Source: Macrolepiota albuminosa (taxonomy: Eukaryota; Basidiomycota; Agaricomycetes; Agaricales; Agaricaceae). Taken from it: DNA of 64,000 nucleotides. Location of the stretch: positions 1,910,001 through 1,974,000 of the forward strand of contig JAMWFC010000113.1 in NCBI GenBank assembly GCA_027475525.1. Direction: 5' to 3'. The position numbers were made by a program, and so were the translations under genes. Below the pieces are notes generated by a model. That model searched no databases, was not told the DNA's origin, and saw only the letters and a program-made list of their open reading frames with translations. Of the stretch, positions 48,032-60,868 are shown in pieces (position 1 is the stretch's first letter; each line of letters begins with the position of its first letter).

Positions 48032-49670
48032 TCATGGTAGTGCTATCCGAACATCTGTCGACGCCGGACGACTTGGAATGGGCGAGTGGCTCTGGCTACG
48101 AGACCCGCTCTGCCTGCCATTCCCATCAAGCTGCTGCTTCGGCTTCGGCTCTGGTTCATCCTTTTTCAACCGTGTCCGTTCATCAGCATCCTCATCATAC
48201 TCGACATCCGATTCCTCTTCCCTTAGCTGCTCCAGCCCCACTACCTCCGACGGATCTTCGTGCTCAGCAAACGCATTGAAAAGTGTCGCTGATTGGTTGC
48301 GATAATGTGACCCCCGCCGGGAGTGCCCTCTTGGTAGAGGCGGTGGACCAACGCGAGTATCGCTGTTCCATCCGTCGAGTGACAAGCGACCTTGCAGGCT
48401 TAACCGGGGGTTCATCAGACCGGCTTCAAGTGTCGAGTGCTCTCCAAGCGCAGGTTCGGCCGCTCGTGACAGGTTAAGTATGTGCACACCGAGGAAGGTA
48501 ACAGCGAACCCGCAGAGAAGAGATACTGTATTACTGGCGTCGGTAGTGTTAAAGCCTTGGAATAGTATGAGAGAAGCTGTGATGGTGGCTGAGGTGAAGC
48601 CGACAAAGTACATGGGATTCACACTACATAGAGATCAGCCAAGAGATGACAAGAGTCCGGTAGACTTACACATTTGTGGAGAAAGTGTCAAGTGCCTTGT
48701 TAAAGTAGTTCATCTGTACAAGGATGCATAGCACAACAAAGATTCCCAAGACATATGTACTGAAATGTGTAAACTGGTTTTTGCCGCCAAAGGTGAGCTT
48801 CACGGCGACACCAAAGCCCTTGATAGCCATAACGGATACCGAGCCAACGAGAGAGCAGATAGAAATATATATGAGTGGATTTGACCGTCCGTACTTGGGT
48901 GCGACAGCGTATACCACGATGAGAGTGAACACGAGAACGGTTAGACAGTACAATAGAAATCCTATACGAAGATCTCTAGTTCAAGATAACATACGTAATA
49001 GAGCAGGCAGCAACGTACCTGGTCGCAAAACATAAGTTAAATACTCATCCACTGTTTGAATATCCTTATCCTCTGGCGCGTGTAGAACAATGATGAGGGA
49101 ACCGATGAAACACAAGGTGCATCCTAGCCGTCCAAGATGTCCAAGTTCCTCGTTGAGGAAAAAAGAGGCGAGGACAGCGCTAAGCCCAGCGAGTCAGCTG
49201 AATATTCAGAAGGTGTAGACGGCACAGCTTACCCAATTAGTACACTGAGGGCTCCTAACGGCGTCACAAGTATTGGTGGGGCAAAAGCATACGCCGCAAA
49301 GTTTGCAACTGCAGGGCTCTATTTCATCCCGGCTCCAAAGAAATCCAAATCAAACATACCTTCTCCGATAACCACTGAAGAAGACGCAGCATCAATTTGG
49401 ATAATTCAAATGGAGGCAGGATCACATACTCGTTGACAATCCCGCCCACCATATTGGATTCTTCAGATATGACAAGTTGTCTGTCGCAGATTGGGCACCA
49501 TATTGTGCGTTCCGTCTCGCAGTGTCATTGAGGCCCTATAGAGAAGAACGGATGAGCTCAGCCAACAAATGCACTATAATGATGACCTTTTTGGTGATAA
49601 TAAAGCTTGTGCCGATTAAAACAGATCCAGATACCGCGAGGGCGATACCGATGTATTTATCATCGACCAT
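48032..49670 (-). CDS. NIPA-type (DUF803) magnesium transporter
   Basis: This is a multi-pass membrane protein of the NIPA family, proposed Mg2+ transporters of the plasma or endosomal membrane. The start is ATG at 49670: MVDDKYIGIALAVSGS, then IGTSFIITKKGL. Segments follow for NPIWWAGI, FAAYAFAPPILVTPLGALSVL, ASFFLNEELGHLGRLGC, IVLHAPEDKDIQTV, VYAVAPKYGRSNPLIYI, SICSLVGSVSVMAIKGFGVA and NYFNKALDTFSTNVVNPMYFV. These are the family's landmark motifs, and about nine TM helices can be counted. A hydrophilic tail follows: PLPRGHSRRGSHYR, then an acidic ESDVEYDEDADE patch, then Lys/Ser-rich sequence to IALP. Short introns separate the TM exons, for example before VNPMYF. No defects were seen. Confidence 0.88.
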
Positions 49671-50147
49671 GAAGAGAGAATTACACAAAGAAAATGGCCT
49701 TGAGGCCACAATTGTTTGAAAGTATGAATGAGCAAGTCACTGCTTGACGCGGTGACTTTCGTGGCATGATTGTCCCACGTGCTGTATATTTGCCGAAAAC
49801 TGTGTACTTTTTTTGTCTTTTTTCTCTGGCCCTCGCTCAGTCATCATTCATACAAGAATAACAAGAAATGGACAGTCAAGATTGTCAATACTAATGAGGA
49901 CAAACTTTGGTGATATGATTATTCTATAAGGAAAGTATGTATATGTGCAAAGACAGACCCCTACGGATATCCGATCAATGGCGAGGTATATTGGTGGTCC
50001 AAGAAACAAGATAACGGATAAGTACAAGATATACGAAGGGAGTTTTGGGGAAGCAGAGCGGGAGGGAGGGGGCGCGATGAATATGGTTTACAGTTGCTGT
50101 CTTGAAGGTTGGTGTCTTCCACTTGAGGATGTTTTTCGCATCTCAAT
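49671..50147. promoter_or_regulatory. Promoter region of the NIPA gene
   Basis: The 477 bases upstream of the NIPA start also carry the 3' flank of the Hsp20-like gene. A pyrimidine-rich stretch (ctttttttgtcttttttctctggccctcgctc) near 49808-49840 could mark the core promoter of something reading plus, but no gene follows. Confidence 0.3.
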
Positions 50148-51419
50148 TTAATGTATAGGCACATCTTCTGCATTGGGTGGCACAGGTATCCCACATGGAA
50201 TGTTGATGTAGAGGATGCCATTCTCTATCGATGCCTCGACGTCTTTACGCTAAGAAGGAACAAGCACGAAAAAGAAAAAAAAAACGATTAAAAACTCGGA
50301 CTCAGACAGACGCGCCAGAGAAAAGCGCACGTTGGTTTCGGCGGGAACAGCAAACGTCCTCGTGAACTCGCCGAACATTCGCTCTCTTGTGGTAGTAAGC
50401 TCTAGCATCATCCCGTCTGCGGACTCTGCCGCAGACAGCGGCGGGAACACAGGCCGCGAGACACCAGACACAGTGATCTGCTTAACACGGTTCCAGGAGC
50501 ACGTCGAGAGCGTCACTCTTACGTCGGCTTTGCTTACGCCTGGAACTTCAAGCATGACTCTGAGTTTCTTAGCCTCGGGATCATACCAAGAGTCTGAGCG
50601 CAGTATCCACTTGCGGCGCGGTTTACGATCACTTCTGTCCCTTAAAGGCGGAATAACCATAGTATCATCCGGCGAGCTGTAAGAACAAAAACTTCAGCGT
50701 CTAAAAAAATGTCGACAAACGACTTACCTAACTGCTGTGCTATAACCAGCGAGGCGGCTGATGGTGCTGGTTGGTGAAGGTATAATTGGCGAAGGTATCG
50801 CTGTCAATGGGACAACGGGTGAGTGCGTTCCAGAGGAAGACGACTGCGCTGATGGCTGTACACTTGAAAATTTGACCATGGGCTGCTGGCGGGACGGTGC
50901 CGCCGAACTACTAGCACTAGGCGGGTGCCTTCCATACGGATGCGCTTGTTGTTGTTGAATGACATGTGAAGAGCGCGTCTGTCTAGTGGGGCCGACTGTT
51001 AAGGTCGGCACCACGCCTGTATGTCTCTCGACGTGGGGTCGATGCCCAGTTTGCCTCAAACTCTCACGACGGACTTCATGTTCATCCACCTGAGGAACAT
51101 GATGGAGGCAAATTGGAGTGTCATCAAAGGCAGAGAGACGCTCAGAGAGGACGGCATGGGATGATGGATCTTCAGACAGCAGTGTTATATTTTGCTGTGG
51201 CGTAAGTGGAGATGGTGGGGCTGGTTGATCAGGCGAGTGTGAGTGCTGTTGCTGAAAATGTTGCTGTTGCTGGGCTTGAGCTTGAGTCTGTGCTTGTTCA
51301 TTCTGGATTGTCTCCCAAGTACGAAAAGAGAGGGGGGTTGTTGGATGGGACAGGTCTTCCTCAGGGAACTGGCTGTATGGATATGACATTAGGAAAAGCC
51401 ATTTGACGTTGTCCATCAT
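50148..51419 (-). CDS. Hsp20/alpha-crystallin-like protein with a long disordered N-terminus
   Basis: The start is MMDNVKWLF at 51419. About 200 residues of low complexity follow: Q-runs (QAQAQQQQHFQQQ), then S/P-rich sequence. After an intron comes SPDDTMVIPPLRDRSDR. The alpha-crystallin-like domain follows: RSDSWYDPEAKKLRVMLEVPGVSKADVRVTL, then ITVSGVSRP, RMFGEFTRTFAVPAET. A second intron begins gtgcgc and ends cttcttag, joining to RKDVEASIENGILYINIP, the strand pair where sHSPs carry 'xGxLxI.xP'. A short tail ends at TAA 50148. Small heat shock proteins hold unfolding clients, and typical ones are 150-220 residues. This one is roughly twice that because of the N-terminal extension, so it may be specialised or a p23/sHSP-like regulator. 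Confidence 0.75.
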
Positions 51420-51702
51420 GGTCTATTTTATTCGGGCGTGCAACGAGTCATCCACAGCGCCTCCGAATGCCATGAGGCAGGCAGGACCCCGGGGTCCGGC
51501 ACAGCATTCGTCGGGATTTGTAGGTCCACGTGACACTGCCAGGATGTATCGTGAATTCAGGCTACATACATACTACACGGTCTTAGTCTATAAACATACT
51601 CTATTCCAACATTAGTATAGTACAGTAATGTCTTTGCTATGGATTGAGTTCCAATTCGACAAGAAGCGTCCAAAAATGACTTACAAGTCCGAACCTGCTT
51701 TA

Positions 51703-52968
51703 CTAGTCAGTGGTTCCATTGATCACGCTATGCGCCTGCGACGCCGGAGCAATGCTACCTGTACGACTGCGTGGTACCAATGTTCCCGTCTCTGCCACCC
51801 TCGCGCCCCGTTCAACACTGTTCCTCCGGCTCCCCGGGTCAGACAGGCGCCAGTCGGTGATACCCGAATTGCGCCGACTTGATGGCTCGATCGGGGAGTA
51901 TTCCCCATGAGAAATGTTAAAAGGTACCGTCGGCGAGCCGAATGAGGAAGACAGGGAGGGCGGGGGCACAGATGGGTAGGTGAGAGTCCGGGGCTGGAAG
52001 GAGACACTGGCGTCCCCTACATTAGAGTTGTAGGACAAGGACGAAGGTGGACTTGTAATATTTGTGTTGGGGCTCGTGAAGCTGCCCGAATTGGTGGCAG
52101 GGGAAAAAGGAAAAGGCGACTCGGAGGAAGATCCCGGGGAATGAGAGAATGGCGTATTGCCCTCAGAAGTCAGATGAACCGGTCGATGGATACGTGACGA
52201 TGGCCGAGGAATCGGCACAGCGTGAATTGGACGTGCTCCCGTCTGTGTCGGAACGTGCAGCACGGACGTTGCATGCGACGACCCGTTCGTGATAGACGAC
52301 GACGAAGACCGTCGATGCGTAGGTTGTGAATAGGGGTCGGCAGAGGCAAGACCTATTAGGTTGTCAACGGATATTCCCAACTGTAAAGCACGAATTAAAC
52401 GAGTGAATATTGTGCCACAGTAATTAGAACATTGAAAAAAAAAGACGTACACGGCGCCTATGTTCAATGAGTTCCTCCCTATATACTTCGTTGAGTCGCG
52501 AAATTCGAACATAGTCCCTCTCTGTATCAACAAGTTTGTTTCGAAGCTGTTCATTTTCCCTGCGCAAAGCTTCCAACAAAGTCTCGAGATTTGGATCGCC
52601 AGTGCTGCCACCATTCATGGACGAACGGAGCCCAATCCCTGTTTCCGGCGAGGCGCTCACACTGCCGTCAGAAACGTTGCTATTCTGCGCTTGTCGTAGT
52701 GCCGTCAACTCGCGGGCCAACCTATTGACATGAGACTCTGACTCCGCCTCGAGAGCGTTCTCCAAATCTATTTTTTCTTCGCGCAACTGTTCATATCCAC
52801 AGCAAAGGTCAGTACAGGTCATGAAAATGTCGAAATACCGACCAGCTCAAGCTTACGAGACAAAACGTTGATGATACGTTCTTCTTCTGCTTCATACGCA
52901 TTGATGAGATCTTCTTTACTGCTTGAACTGGTGGTAGACAGACGGCGAATTGGGGAAGACAGAGACAT
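51703..52968 (-). CDS. CCDC6-like coiled-coil protein
   Basis: The start is MSLSSPIRRLSTTSSSSKED at 52968. The coiled coil begins NAYEAEEERIINVLSRKLEL. After an intron (gtcggt to gaacag) it continues LREEKIDLENALEAESESHVNRL, the signature of the animal CCDC6 family (human [22 protein letters not shown]). A second heptad block (LLEALRRENEQLRNKLVDTERDYVRI, NEVYREELIEHRRR) leads, across another intron, into LGISVDNLIGLA. A long Ser/Pro-rich tail with RRNS-type candidate phosphosites ends at TAG 51703. Human CCDC6 is a checkpoint-linked scaffold; the fungal role is not established. It is shorter than human CCDC6 (one heptad block fewer, by eye). Confidence 0.7.
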
Positions 52969-53274
52969 CTGGAGAGCAGGAGAAACGGAAAACTAGTCAA
53001 TCGGAGAGAACAAATGTACTGCCGTTGAATGGTTGATTTCACAGGACTCGTTCTTTACGTGGAGTATTATAGACTGAAACCATCCCTTACCATCCGAGAG
53101 CCGACTTGCCCGGCGCTAAGCCTGTTGCTCAAAAAGGACAATTTATATGATATTGATATCATCATTGAGCGTAATCGACGAAGATTTCAAGGTTTCAAGG
53201 TAGAGATGTCAAAAAAAAAAAATGGGGGGCTGTGGCCCTGCGCTATAATTATGTATTACCATCGCAACAGATAT
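52969..53274. other. Intergenic, no feature
   Basis: Promoter of the CCDC6-like gene and 3' flank of the F-box gene. An A10 tract lies near 53210. Confidence 0.5.
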
Positions 53275-54529
53275 TTACAGGAATCCTACAGAAAATATGT
53301 CTCTGCCGGCGAGCGATGCGAAAGGACCATTGCGTAGAGAATTCTCTACTTTACGTCGTTGGTGTGGAGGGAATCCTCGAAGGCCCAGATGGAAACTCCG
53401 CAGGTTCTCGTGAGATTGGCGGCAAAATGTATCAGGAAGTGCACCCCATCGGAAGAGGTCAAAAAGTATGTCGTTGGGAATACCAAAGAAAGCCATGGTG
53501 CTGTCGATGCGCAACGAATAATTAAGAGAGACCTTTTCAAGAAAGGGTGAGGTAATCTGCGCGAAGATGGACCGTGTCAAGTCTTGGAAAAGATGAGATT
53601 CCGGTTCTTGGCCTAGCCGGAGATAACCCTCAACCTGAACGGCTTGGACTTTCCTGAATGGGGAAAAATCAAATTGAGGCATAGCTTCATTATCTGCATG
53701 AATGCTCAGGATTTAGACCCGGAATGAAAAGTGCGAAGCGAATTGTTGAAGTACGAAAGCACTTACATGTATGTATATCAGAGGGTAAAGTAATCTGCAA
53801 GCTTTTAATAGATGGACCCGTTTTCTCCACAAACTGCCGTAAAGTAGCAGCCTTGACCGACTCCCTGCCCAGATTGATCCGGAGGGTATGGACGAACGGG
53901 ACAGGATTCTGTTTAAGGAACCAGTCGAGTACATTGACAGATAACATGGCCACATCGAGAAAGCGGATGCAAAATGGGGCTTTCGGGTGTAACGGAGCCA
54001 GATCCGGTGTTGCGATTTCAATACAGGAACGTGAAATCGACAAGGCTTTGAGCGCAGGTAGGCTACAGATGTAGCGAAAGAAATCCACGGGAGACTTGGA
54101 CGACATTTGATGGACTTCGACTTCTCTGACGCCTCCAAGATGATGAAGGAGGTTCCAGAATGGCAAGGGGATATCCTCGAGCGATACGTCATGGAACTTC
54201 ACATGCTGGATAGCCTGTAACCGCGAGATAAGACGCGTCGGGTCTACCGGGGTATATGCTGCTCGTGGATCTGCAGTATTCCGCATTGGATTTCCTTCCT
54301 GGATGATTATTTGGGATAGTGCTGGAGGGATGGTACACCATGGTACGTCGACGAGTCGCAGGAATTCGTAGATACTTGAACATTCGAGTACAACCTCACG
54401 AAAGAGGAAGCGCCTTGCAGAAGCAAGAAACACGAGTGACGAAAGGCTGCAGGACATCAAAGCCTGGCGGTCGTCTCGAAGATAATCCATAGTCTGGTTG
54501 ATTATCTCAATAGGTAGAGAGTTGACCAT
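53275..54529 (-). CDS. F-box-like protein with a leucine-rich C-terminal half
   Basis: Two exons are joined by one intron that starts gtaagtgct after DIHT and ends attcatgcag (about 53688-53764). The N-terminus MVNSLPIEIINQTMDYLRDDRQALMSCSLSS matches the F-box-like helix seen in hundreds of Agaricomycete proteins (LPxEIxxxIxDxL..D..AL..CSLV). About 380 further residues show irregular Leu-rich strands (LSISRSCIEIATPD, FLDVAMLSVNVLDWFL) and end RDIFSVGFL. Such proteins are presumed substrate receptors of SCF ubiquitin ligases; the target is unknown. Intact. Confidence 0.72.
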
Positions 54530-55215
54530 TCTTTCACGAGAAGCGATAGAAATTGTGTAGAACCGTACCTCAGGTCTTGCGATTATGTAGAGTCAAAATC
54601 TATAGGAGAAAGCTCCCATCCAATTTGACATTATATAGTGTTGCTGGTCAGCCCCCTGTCATCACAATAGATCCCGCGTCCACAGAAGGGGATTTATCGG
54701 AATGCATACATCTATGATTCACAATACAACCCTCTACCATTCGTCCGATTCGGCCTCGTACTCTGGAACATTCCAGGTTCGAAAATCAAAGATATCTGTT
54801 TAGATGATGCATGAAACTGAGCGTCTACAACTGAGAAAAGATATGTCACATACCCAACCCGAATGGTAGGTAGGTCATGCGGGTTATTCATTCATAGGTA
54901 CACACAGAGAGATGACCAGAATTGGGCGCTGTCAGACAGCCGCAGCCTTTCGTTTGTAGGACAGATCGGTAGCGGGTGATCTCATTTCAATTTGTAATTT
55001 TAGCTTGGAAGGGAATGGTGCTAACAAAGTGAGAAACAAAGATATCAATCGATGAACGGATAAATATCTTAGCCCGCGATCTGAATATGAATCCGCGGCT
55101 TGATAATCGAGAAGGCAATCATTGTTTTGTAAGCACGAAAAACGGAATTAAACAATAAGTATGAAAACGAGGAACGGAAAAAGGGAGGAAAGGGTATGTA
55201 TTTACGCGGAGGGGA
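54530..55215. other. Intergenic, no feature recognised
   Basis: F-box gene promoter side and 3' flank of the ChAPs gene. No coding, RNA or repeat signal was found. Confidence 0.45.
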
Positions 55216-58111
55216 TCAGAAATCATAGCCTTCAAGTTTGAAGATTTTTCCATACTGCATGTAACTGTCCATAATCTTAAGAATAGGCTCCGGCAGACCC
55301 ATGCTCATCAGAGTAAACGATATCTTGGCATGACCATGGATCTGACCGAGCCTGAAGAAGGCGCGCGCGATCTGGGTCGGAAACTGGGGATAGAGGAACA
55401 GATGAGTGGCCTCAGGCGAATCCCGAAATCGTAAGCACGCACCGTCATTTCCGTATAGTCTGCATACTGGTAGGCAGCTACTCTGATAGCAGTTTGGATC
55501 GAACGTTGAATATCACCTTCTTCAGCATACATTTCCATCAGCTTCAACCATGGCTTCATCGAATAGCGAGGGCTATCGAGACAGCGCTGGTATGCCTCCT
55601 TTGCCTCCTCCTTGTGATGTAGTCGCAGACCCAAATCACCAAGGATCTCCCACTCCAACCCTGTTTTACGGTATGCCACATGTTGTGTCTTGAAGTGGGC
55701 TACCTCAGCCCTAAAGATGGTCCAGACGCGAAGATCCTGCGTGGCCACATGAATAATGGATGGACGCGACCTTTTAGAAAAAACTTGCCTCGTAGAGAAC
55801 CATGAAGAGATTATCCAACCATCGTTCGCATAGCCGTTTGTTACTGAAAGAAAACGGCTCCGGTGAAATAGTAGAACTTTCACTTTCTTCGTTCTTCTCT
55901 TCACCAGCAGCAACTTGAGCCGGTTTTTCTAGCGTGTCGGCCATTCCGTTCTCTGTCTGAACCTCACCATTAATATGTATTTCAGGAGGGATTGCTCGAT
56001 CCTCTTCACGCTCACGGTCCGACTCCGTCGAAACTCTGATCGTCGGAATCGACGGTTCCTGCAACCCACTCACATCAGTTGAAGAATCTTTCGAAATGAT
56101 TGCTCGTGTCGATGCGTCATCGGGGATGGATGTTGATACTTGATGATGGGGTGTGACCGTACCGTCTTCATGAATAATGACGTCTGGTCCTGTTCCGTTG
56201 GTTTGAGCCACAACCTGTTGGATATCGCTCTGGGCCTTCTGCATTCTGTACTCTTCTTCCATAACGAACACAGAGCTTCGTGTCTTGAGAAGCTCGTCCC
56301 AGCCAATCTGAGATACGAGACGTGTAAGGAGGGTGTATGCTCTTGCCCATGTTCCACGTAGCCCAGGTGCCGGGAGACGTTGCAATGCAGGATCAGCCTA
56401 CCTCAAGGTTAGAAAAACAACAAGAAGCCAAGCTAGAGCTTGCCTCATCATCCTCTGTCTTTTGTCGATCTGGCAGAATCTCCCCAATGGAACGAGTAAA
56501 TGGCAAACTGACTTTAGCAGCCGGTAGAGACCGATGAGCATCACGACCATTAAATGTGAACATAGGGCACGAATTGAGGGTTAGAAGAGCCTGCCTCTGG
56601 TATTAGAGTCTGGTTCTGTGGGTAAGCCATGAACATCGTACCGATTCATATTGTTTAAGGTCCATATAAAGCTCAGTCAACTTCTCCCAGGTCACAAACT
56701 CACTCGGGGCACAGTTCACAGCTTGACGTGCCAACTTGAGCGCGTATTCATATTTGCCTTTCGATCGCAGGAAGTCGCACTGTACGTGGAGAAGGGTATA
56801 GGATTGAGGCGTTTGCTTCATTGCATTGGCCATGATCTGAACTGCTTTGACTTCCTCGTCTAGGAGGATTGGTGTGATTTGAGTGGCCATGACTATGAGG
56901 CGGAAAACGTACTCATTCCAATGTAGCTCTTAGCTAGAAGAGACGCAACCTCAGCTTCGCGCGCCGCCAGCTTCTCAAAAAGATTCGCAGCCTGCTGGTA
57001 CCTTCCACTGTCTCCGAAGTATTTAAGAATGGCTGCTGTTAAATGGTTCGAAACAATAGTCGCAACTTGGATTTCTGGGTCGGATCCGACTTGCCAGCCT
57101 GTATCGCGTTGAATAAGCGACCGAAAGTTAAAGATCACGTTCGTACCCACCTTTCATAAAGAGCGCCTCTGCAGCCTGAAGGAACCGTATCTCGTCTTCG
57201 GGAGTGATTATGGGGTCGAGTTTGCGATAGGCTTCAAGTGTGTAGGTGGGATCGTCAGAATACAAGACTGCTCTGAGAATTGCAGAAACATATGTTTCCT
57301 GCCATATTTCAGGTGTTGCTTCGTGCCTAGCAGAAGGAGATATATCATGGCCTACAATGAACAGACTGATAACGACATTACCTTTCTCCTCGAAGGTCAA
57401 CCACATATGCACTCACACTACCAGGAATCTTCACGTCAACACGTATGTCCACTCGAGAGAACGCGTTGAAACAGCTAATGTTAAACAATCAAGTCATTCA
57501 AACTTCGTTACTTGCCGTAGCAGCTTACCAGAAGGTCCCATTCCGTATTTTCCATGCAGGGCCTTTTGAAAACCAGGCCGAGCTATCTTCAAGTGCATAC
57601 GTTAAAGAGTTGATATAGGCAGCAAGCGATGCCGATGATGAGGCATCAACACCGGAGACGAAGTGGTAGGAACCAAGCTACAACAAATTGGTTAGCCAGT
57701 GAATCAATTGCTGAATGTCTGCCTACATCGCGTTGACCGCTACGACCCGTATTTTTGACAACATGGCACAAATCCGGTGGTCCAAGTTCTCTGAATGTCG
57801 CTGACAAAAGCGCGTAAGATTTCACGCATTCTATTCTGAGTTTGGAACGTACATAAACTCTCCGTTCTCGCTGTCAGAGATTCTACAAGTTCCACCTAAT
57901 GAGCGTCAAGTTACAGTTGCGGGTGATAGAGCGGTGCACTACGCACCTCGAATATCTCTGGGACTTCTTTAAAGGCCGCCTGTGCCTCCGCCATTATGCG
58001 GTTGAGACTCAGATAACTTGTCCTGTATTCACCCGTGACCTTGACCGAACCTTGTTTGGCATCGGCCAGAAGCATACATCTTGCATAATAACAACAAATC
58101 CAGAGCTTCAT
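55216..58111 (-). CDS. ChAPs-family (Bch1/Bud7/Chs6) TPR protein of exomer
   Basis: Exomer is a cargo adaptor at the trans-Golgi that exports chosen membrane proteins such as chitin synthase to the cell surface. ChAPs proteins are its TPR-rich subunits. Landmarks read across introns are FRELGPPDLCHVVK, GSYHFVSGVDAS, ILRAVLYSDDPTYTLEAY, RFLQAAEALFMKGG, then TPR-like SGRYQQAANLFEKLAA, YTLLHVQCDFLRSKGKYEYALKLA, and PTFNGR-type MFTFNGRDAHRSLPAA. Next come LPAPGLRGTWARAYTLLTRLV with the IGWDELLKTRSSVFVMEEEY block, a variable Ser/Glu-rich insert, KRLCERWLDNLFMVLYEDLRVWTIFRAE, and the terminal GYDF, close to TGA 55216. The N-terminal start is uncertain: Met at 58111 opens the first plausible exon, but an alternative start at MAEAQAAFKEVPEIFE is possible. 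Confidence 0.78.
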
Positions 58112-60842
58112 AGACGTCAGACACTGAGGAGATCGCTTGGAACTTGTGTCATGTCCTCCACCGTTATCCCGCGGAAGACTCGGATTGCTGCTAAACTTTC
58201 AAACTGATATATCCGTCGTATTGTACTTTTGCCGTATACATACATTTGTCTCCATCTCGGCAGCTTGTCTCCCTGGTAATACTCAATATACGCTCAAGTC
58301 AAGTCTCCTATTGGCAACAAATCATCATTGTTTTTGATACTTTCCTTAATGGCAGAAGGTTTGTCTTGTAGGCTGTTGCATCCATGGCTAACGTGCCAAT
58401 AATCAACTCATAGCAGAATCAGAGACTTGAAAAAGTACACTTCATGGTGAGAGGTGCAGTCAATGGAAGCAAGAAGAGAAGAAAACATTAGATTCTTGTA
58501 AACCGTGATTAAGCGACGGCGACGCGGGCAAGTTGTTGGCAGTGACTGATAGGATTTTTCTGGACCCGAGTGGTTCTTCACATTCTTTGACCATAATTTT
58601 ACAGCGACCATCTGGTTTACCTGATTCATTTCATTCCTCATGCCATAATAGGTGTGTGGACTCCTAATCAGGTTTCTTGTCGGGTACAGTGTAGTAACAT
58701 TCTTTCGGATAGGACGATTTATCAAACGGAATCCTTCACAGATTGGGCCCTCACGAAGCATAAAAGGCATATGCATATCATCTAAATGCTGCCTAAATTC
58801 AAGAGGCAGTCGTAGGACTGGTATAGGTGCAAAGTACCAATTTTACTGAAATTGACGTCATCTCAACTTTCTTTTGTGACTTCTCATCTCTTTCGGTCTT
58901 GTTCCTCTGATCTGCAATGAGTGGGGTAAAAAGTATATGCTCCAGCGTACATTTTTTCCTTCATAACCAGTCGGAGCAAAATTTAAATCTCCATGGGGAC
59001 GACAATGTTGTTGCGTGCTTTTCTAGTCCGACCTCGGACAAGGCTATCACCTCTTTCCTAATGAATGATAAGCATTCGTGACAATTCATACACTTCCCCT
59101 CTTTTAGCTAGCTAACACTTGTAAATAGCCTCTACAAGCATTCACGAAGTTTAAGAGTTTAAATTTTATATTCTACGACGGTATCCCAAGGAAGGTCGTT
59201 GTACCCGATTTGATGAATACTATGCGCAGCGGCCAAACAGTGTTGTCCGGTTCCTTACTTTTTCTAGCGTGGCACCCTTTGCGACACCGACTCATATGTA
59301 AATATATCTCACAGGTTTCTCATATTGGGTGAATCTTTCCTCCTTGGGTTATTTATTTGCTTAGTAGAGGACACTCACCCCTCGTGTTTTGGTTCGCTCA
59401 ACAACTGTCCAGCCGTGCATGTGGATGCCCAACAGAGGAAGGTCAATTAATAACCCTGTATTTACTTCCGCAAGACGAAGCCGAAATTATTCAACAGCTA
59501 TGGAATAACGGAACGAACAGGGCCATTCATTTCAAGTAACCTTTCTATAGCTAGAGGGGTGTCCCAAAACCAAGAGCCAAAAGCCAAAGCCACAAACTCA
59601 ACGTAAGATGTAAATAATACGATGACGTTTTGCCTTGGAAAAATGAGAGGGTACGAGGGAGGGTGGCGAAAAGTCCTCTTTGATTTGACACTGGCGTCGT
59701 TGTCCGAAAACGAACGTGCGGGTCGCTCGGGGTCAGCTTGGTATTCCAATAATCTAGTCTAGTCTGCGAGGATGGATTTCGCGCTGAGAAACGAGAGGTA
59801 CGAGGGTGGCGAAAAGTTGACAGTGGCGTTGAACTCCTAGGGGTTGGGGGTCAACGTTCAACCTTACTATCCAATAGTTTGAGTATCGATCTCGAGATGA
59901 ATAACACACCCGTATATCCATATTGCGAAATGCCCTGCTAGCCCATACGCGCTACATTCCCTCTGGGAGGCCGAATTTTTTTTTTAAAAAAAAAGAACTA
60001 AACTCATCAAGCTAAATTCATCGAGAGGAGAATCTAAATCGTTTGAACCGCTCGCTCACAAGGACATTTTCCAAACCTCAGGCACCCTACATAGGAACTT
60101 AATTAGAAGCGCATAACAGCCTCTCACAGATATGCATATGGTATACAAATGATATATATTCATGTAGATTGGTTGCTCGAAGATCCCTTGGAAAATACAT
60201 TTAAAGAAAAAAGGAAGCACACACACAAGTCCACGAAAAACCAAACCAAACGCTCGAAACAAAAACTAAAAAAACAGATCAGAATAACCAAGGACCAACT
60301 ACGTAAGATGTAACTAGTACGGTGACGTTTTGCCTTGAAAAAATGAGAGATACCCCGGGGGGGAGGGGGGGGGGTAAAAGGGTGGCGAAAAGGTCTCTTT
60401 GACACTGGCGTCCGGGGTCAGCTTGCTATTCCAATAATCTAGTCTGCGAGGATGGCATGGTGACGTTTTGCGCTGAAAAACGAGAGGTACAAGGGGTGGC
60501 GAAAAGTTCTCTTTGACAGCGGCATTCAAGTCCTAGGGGTCGGTCGGTTCGGTCAGGTCAGGCATGCTATCCAATACAGTAGTTTGAGTGTCGATCTCAA
60601 GATGCATTTATTATACATCCATTGCAACTTAAAGGCGCATAACAGCATAACAGCCTCTCACAAATATGCATATGGTATACAAATGATATATATTCATGTA
60701 GATTGGTTGCTCGAAGATCCCTTGCAAAATACATTTAAAGAAAAAAGGAAGCACACACACAAGTCCACGAAAAACCAAACCAAACGCTCGAAACAAAAAC
60801 AAAAAATAGATAAACTCCCAGATCCACTCAGCTCAGATTCGC
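58112..60842. other. Gene-free 2.7 kb with a duplicated aspartokinase 3' region
   Basis: 58112-59590 holds no recognisable gene; frames at 58408-58776 and 59357-59539 lack family signals. 59597-60868 is built of two related halves, described as a repeat. Confidence 0.5.
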
Positions 60843-60868
60843 TCAGAATAACCAAGGACCAACTAAAC
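59597..60868. repeat. Tandem duplication of the aspartokinase 3' end and downstream sequence
   Basis: Block R (about 59597-59900: acgtaagatgtaa..gacgttttgcc..gggtggcgaaaag..) recurs at about 60300-60600. Block E (60108-60300: gcgcataacagcctctcac..gctcgaaacaaaaac) recurs nearly unchanged at about 60635-60868. Within block E the copy at 60279-60300 keeps the last aspartokinase exon and stop (tcagaataaccaaggacc). The true exon is the right-hand copy at 60843-60864. Differences are scattered substitutions and small indels, so the duplication is not recent. Confidence 0.85.

Noticed and set aside
58408..58776. 122-codon minus-strand frame
   Set aside because: No recognisable domain and no neighbouring exons; likely chance.
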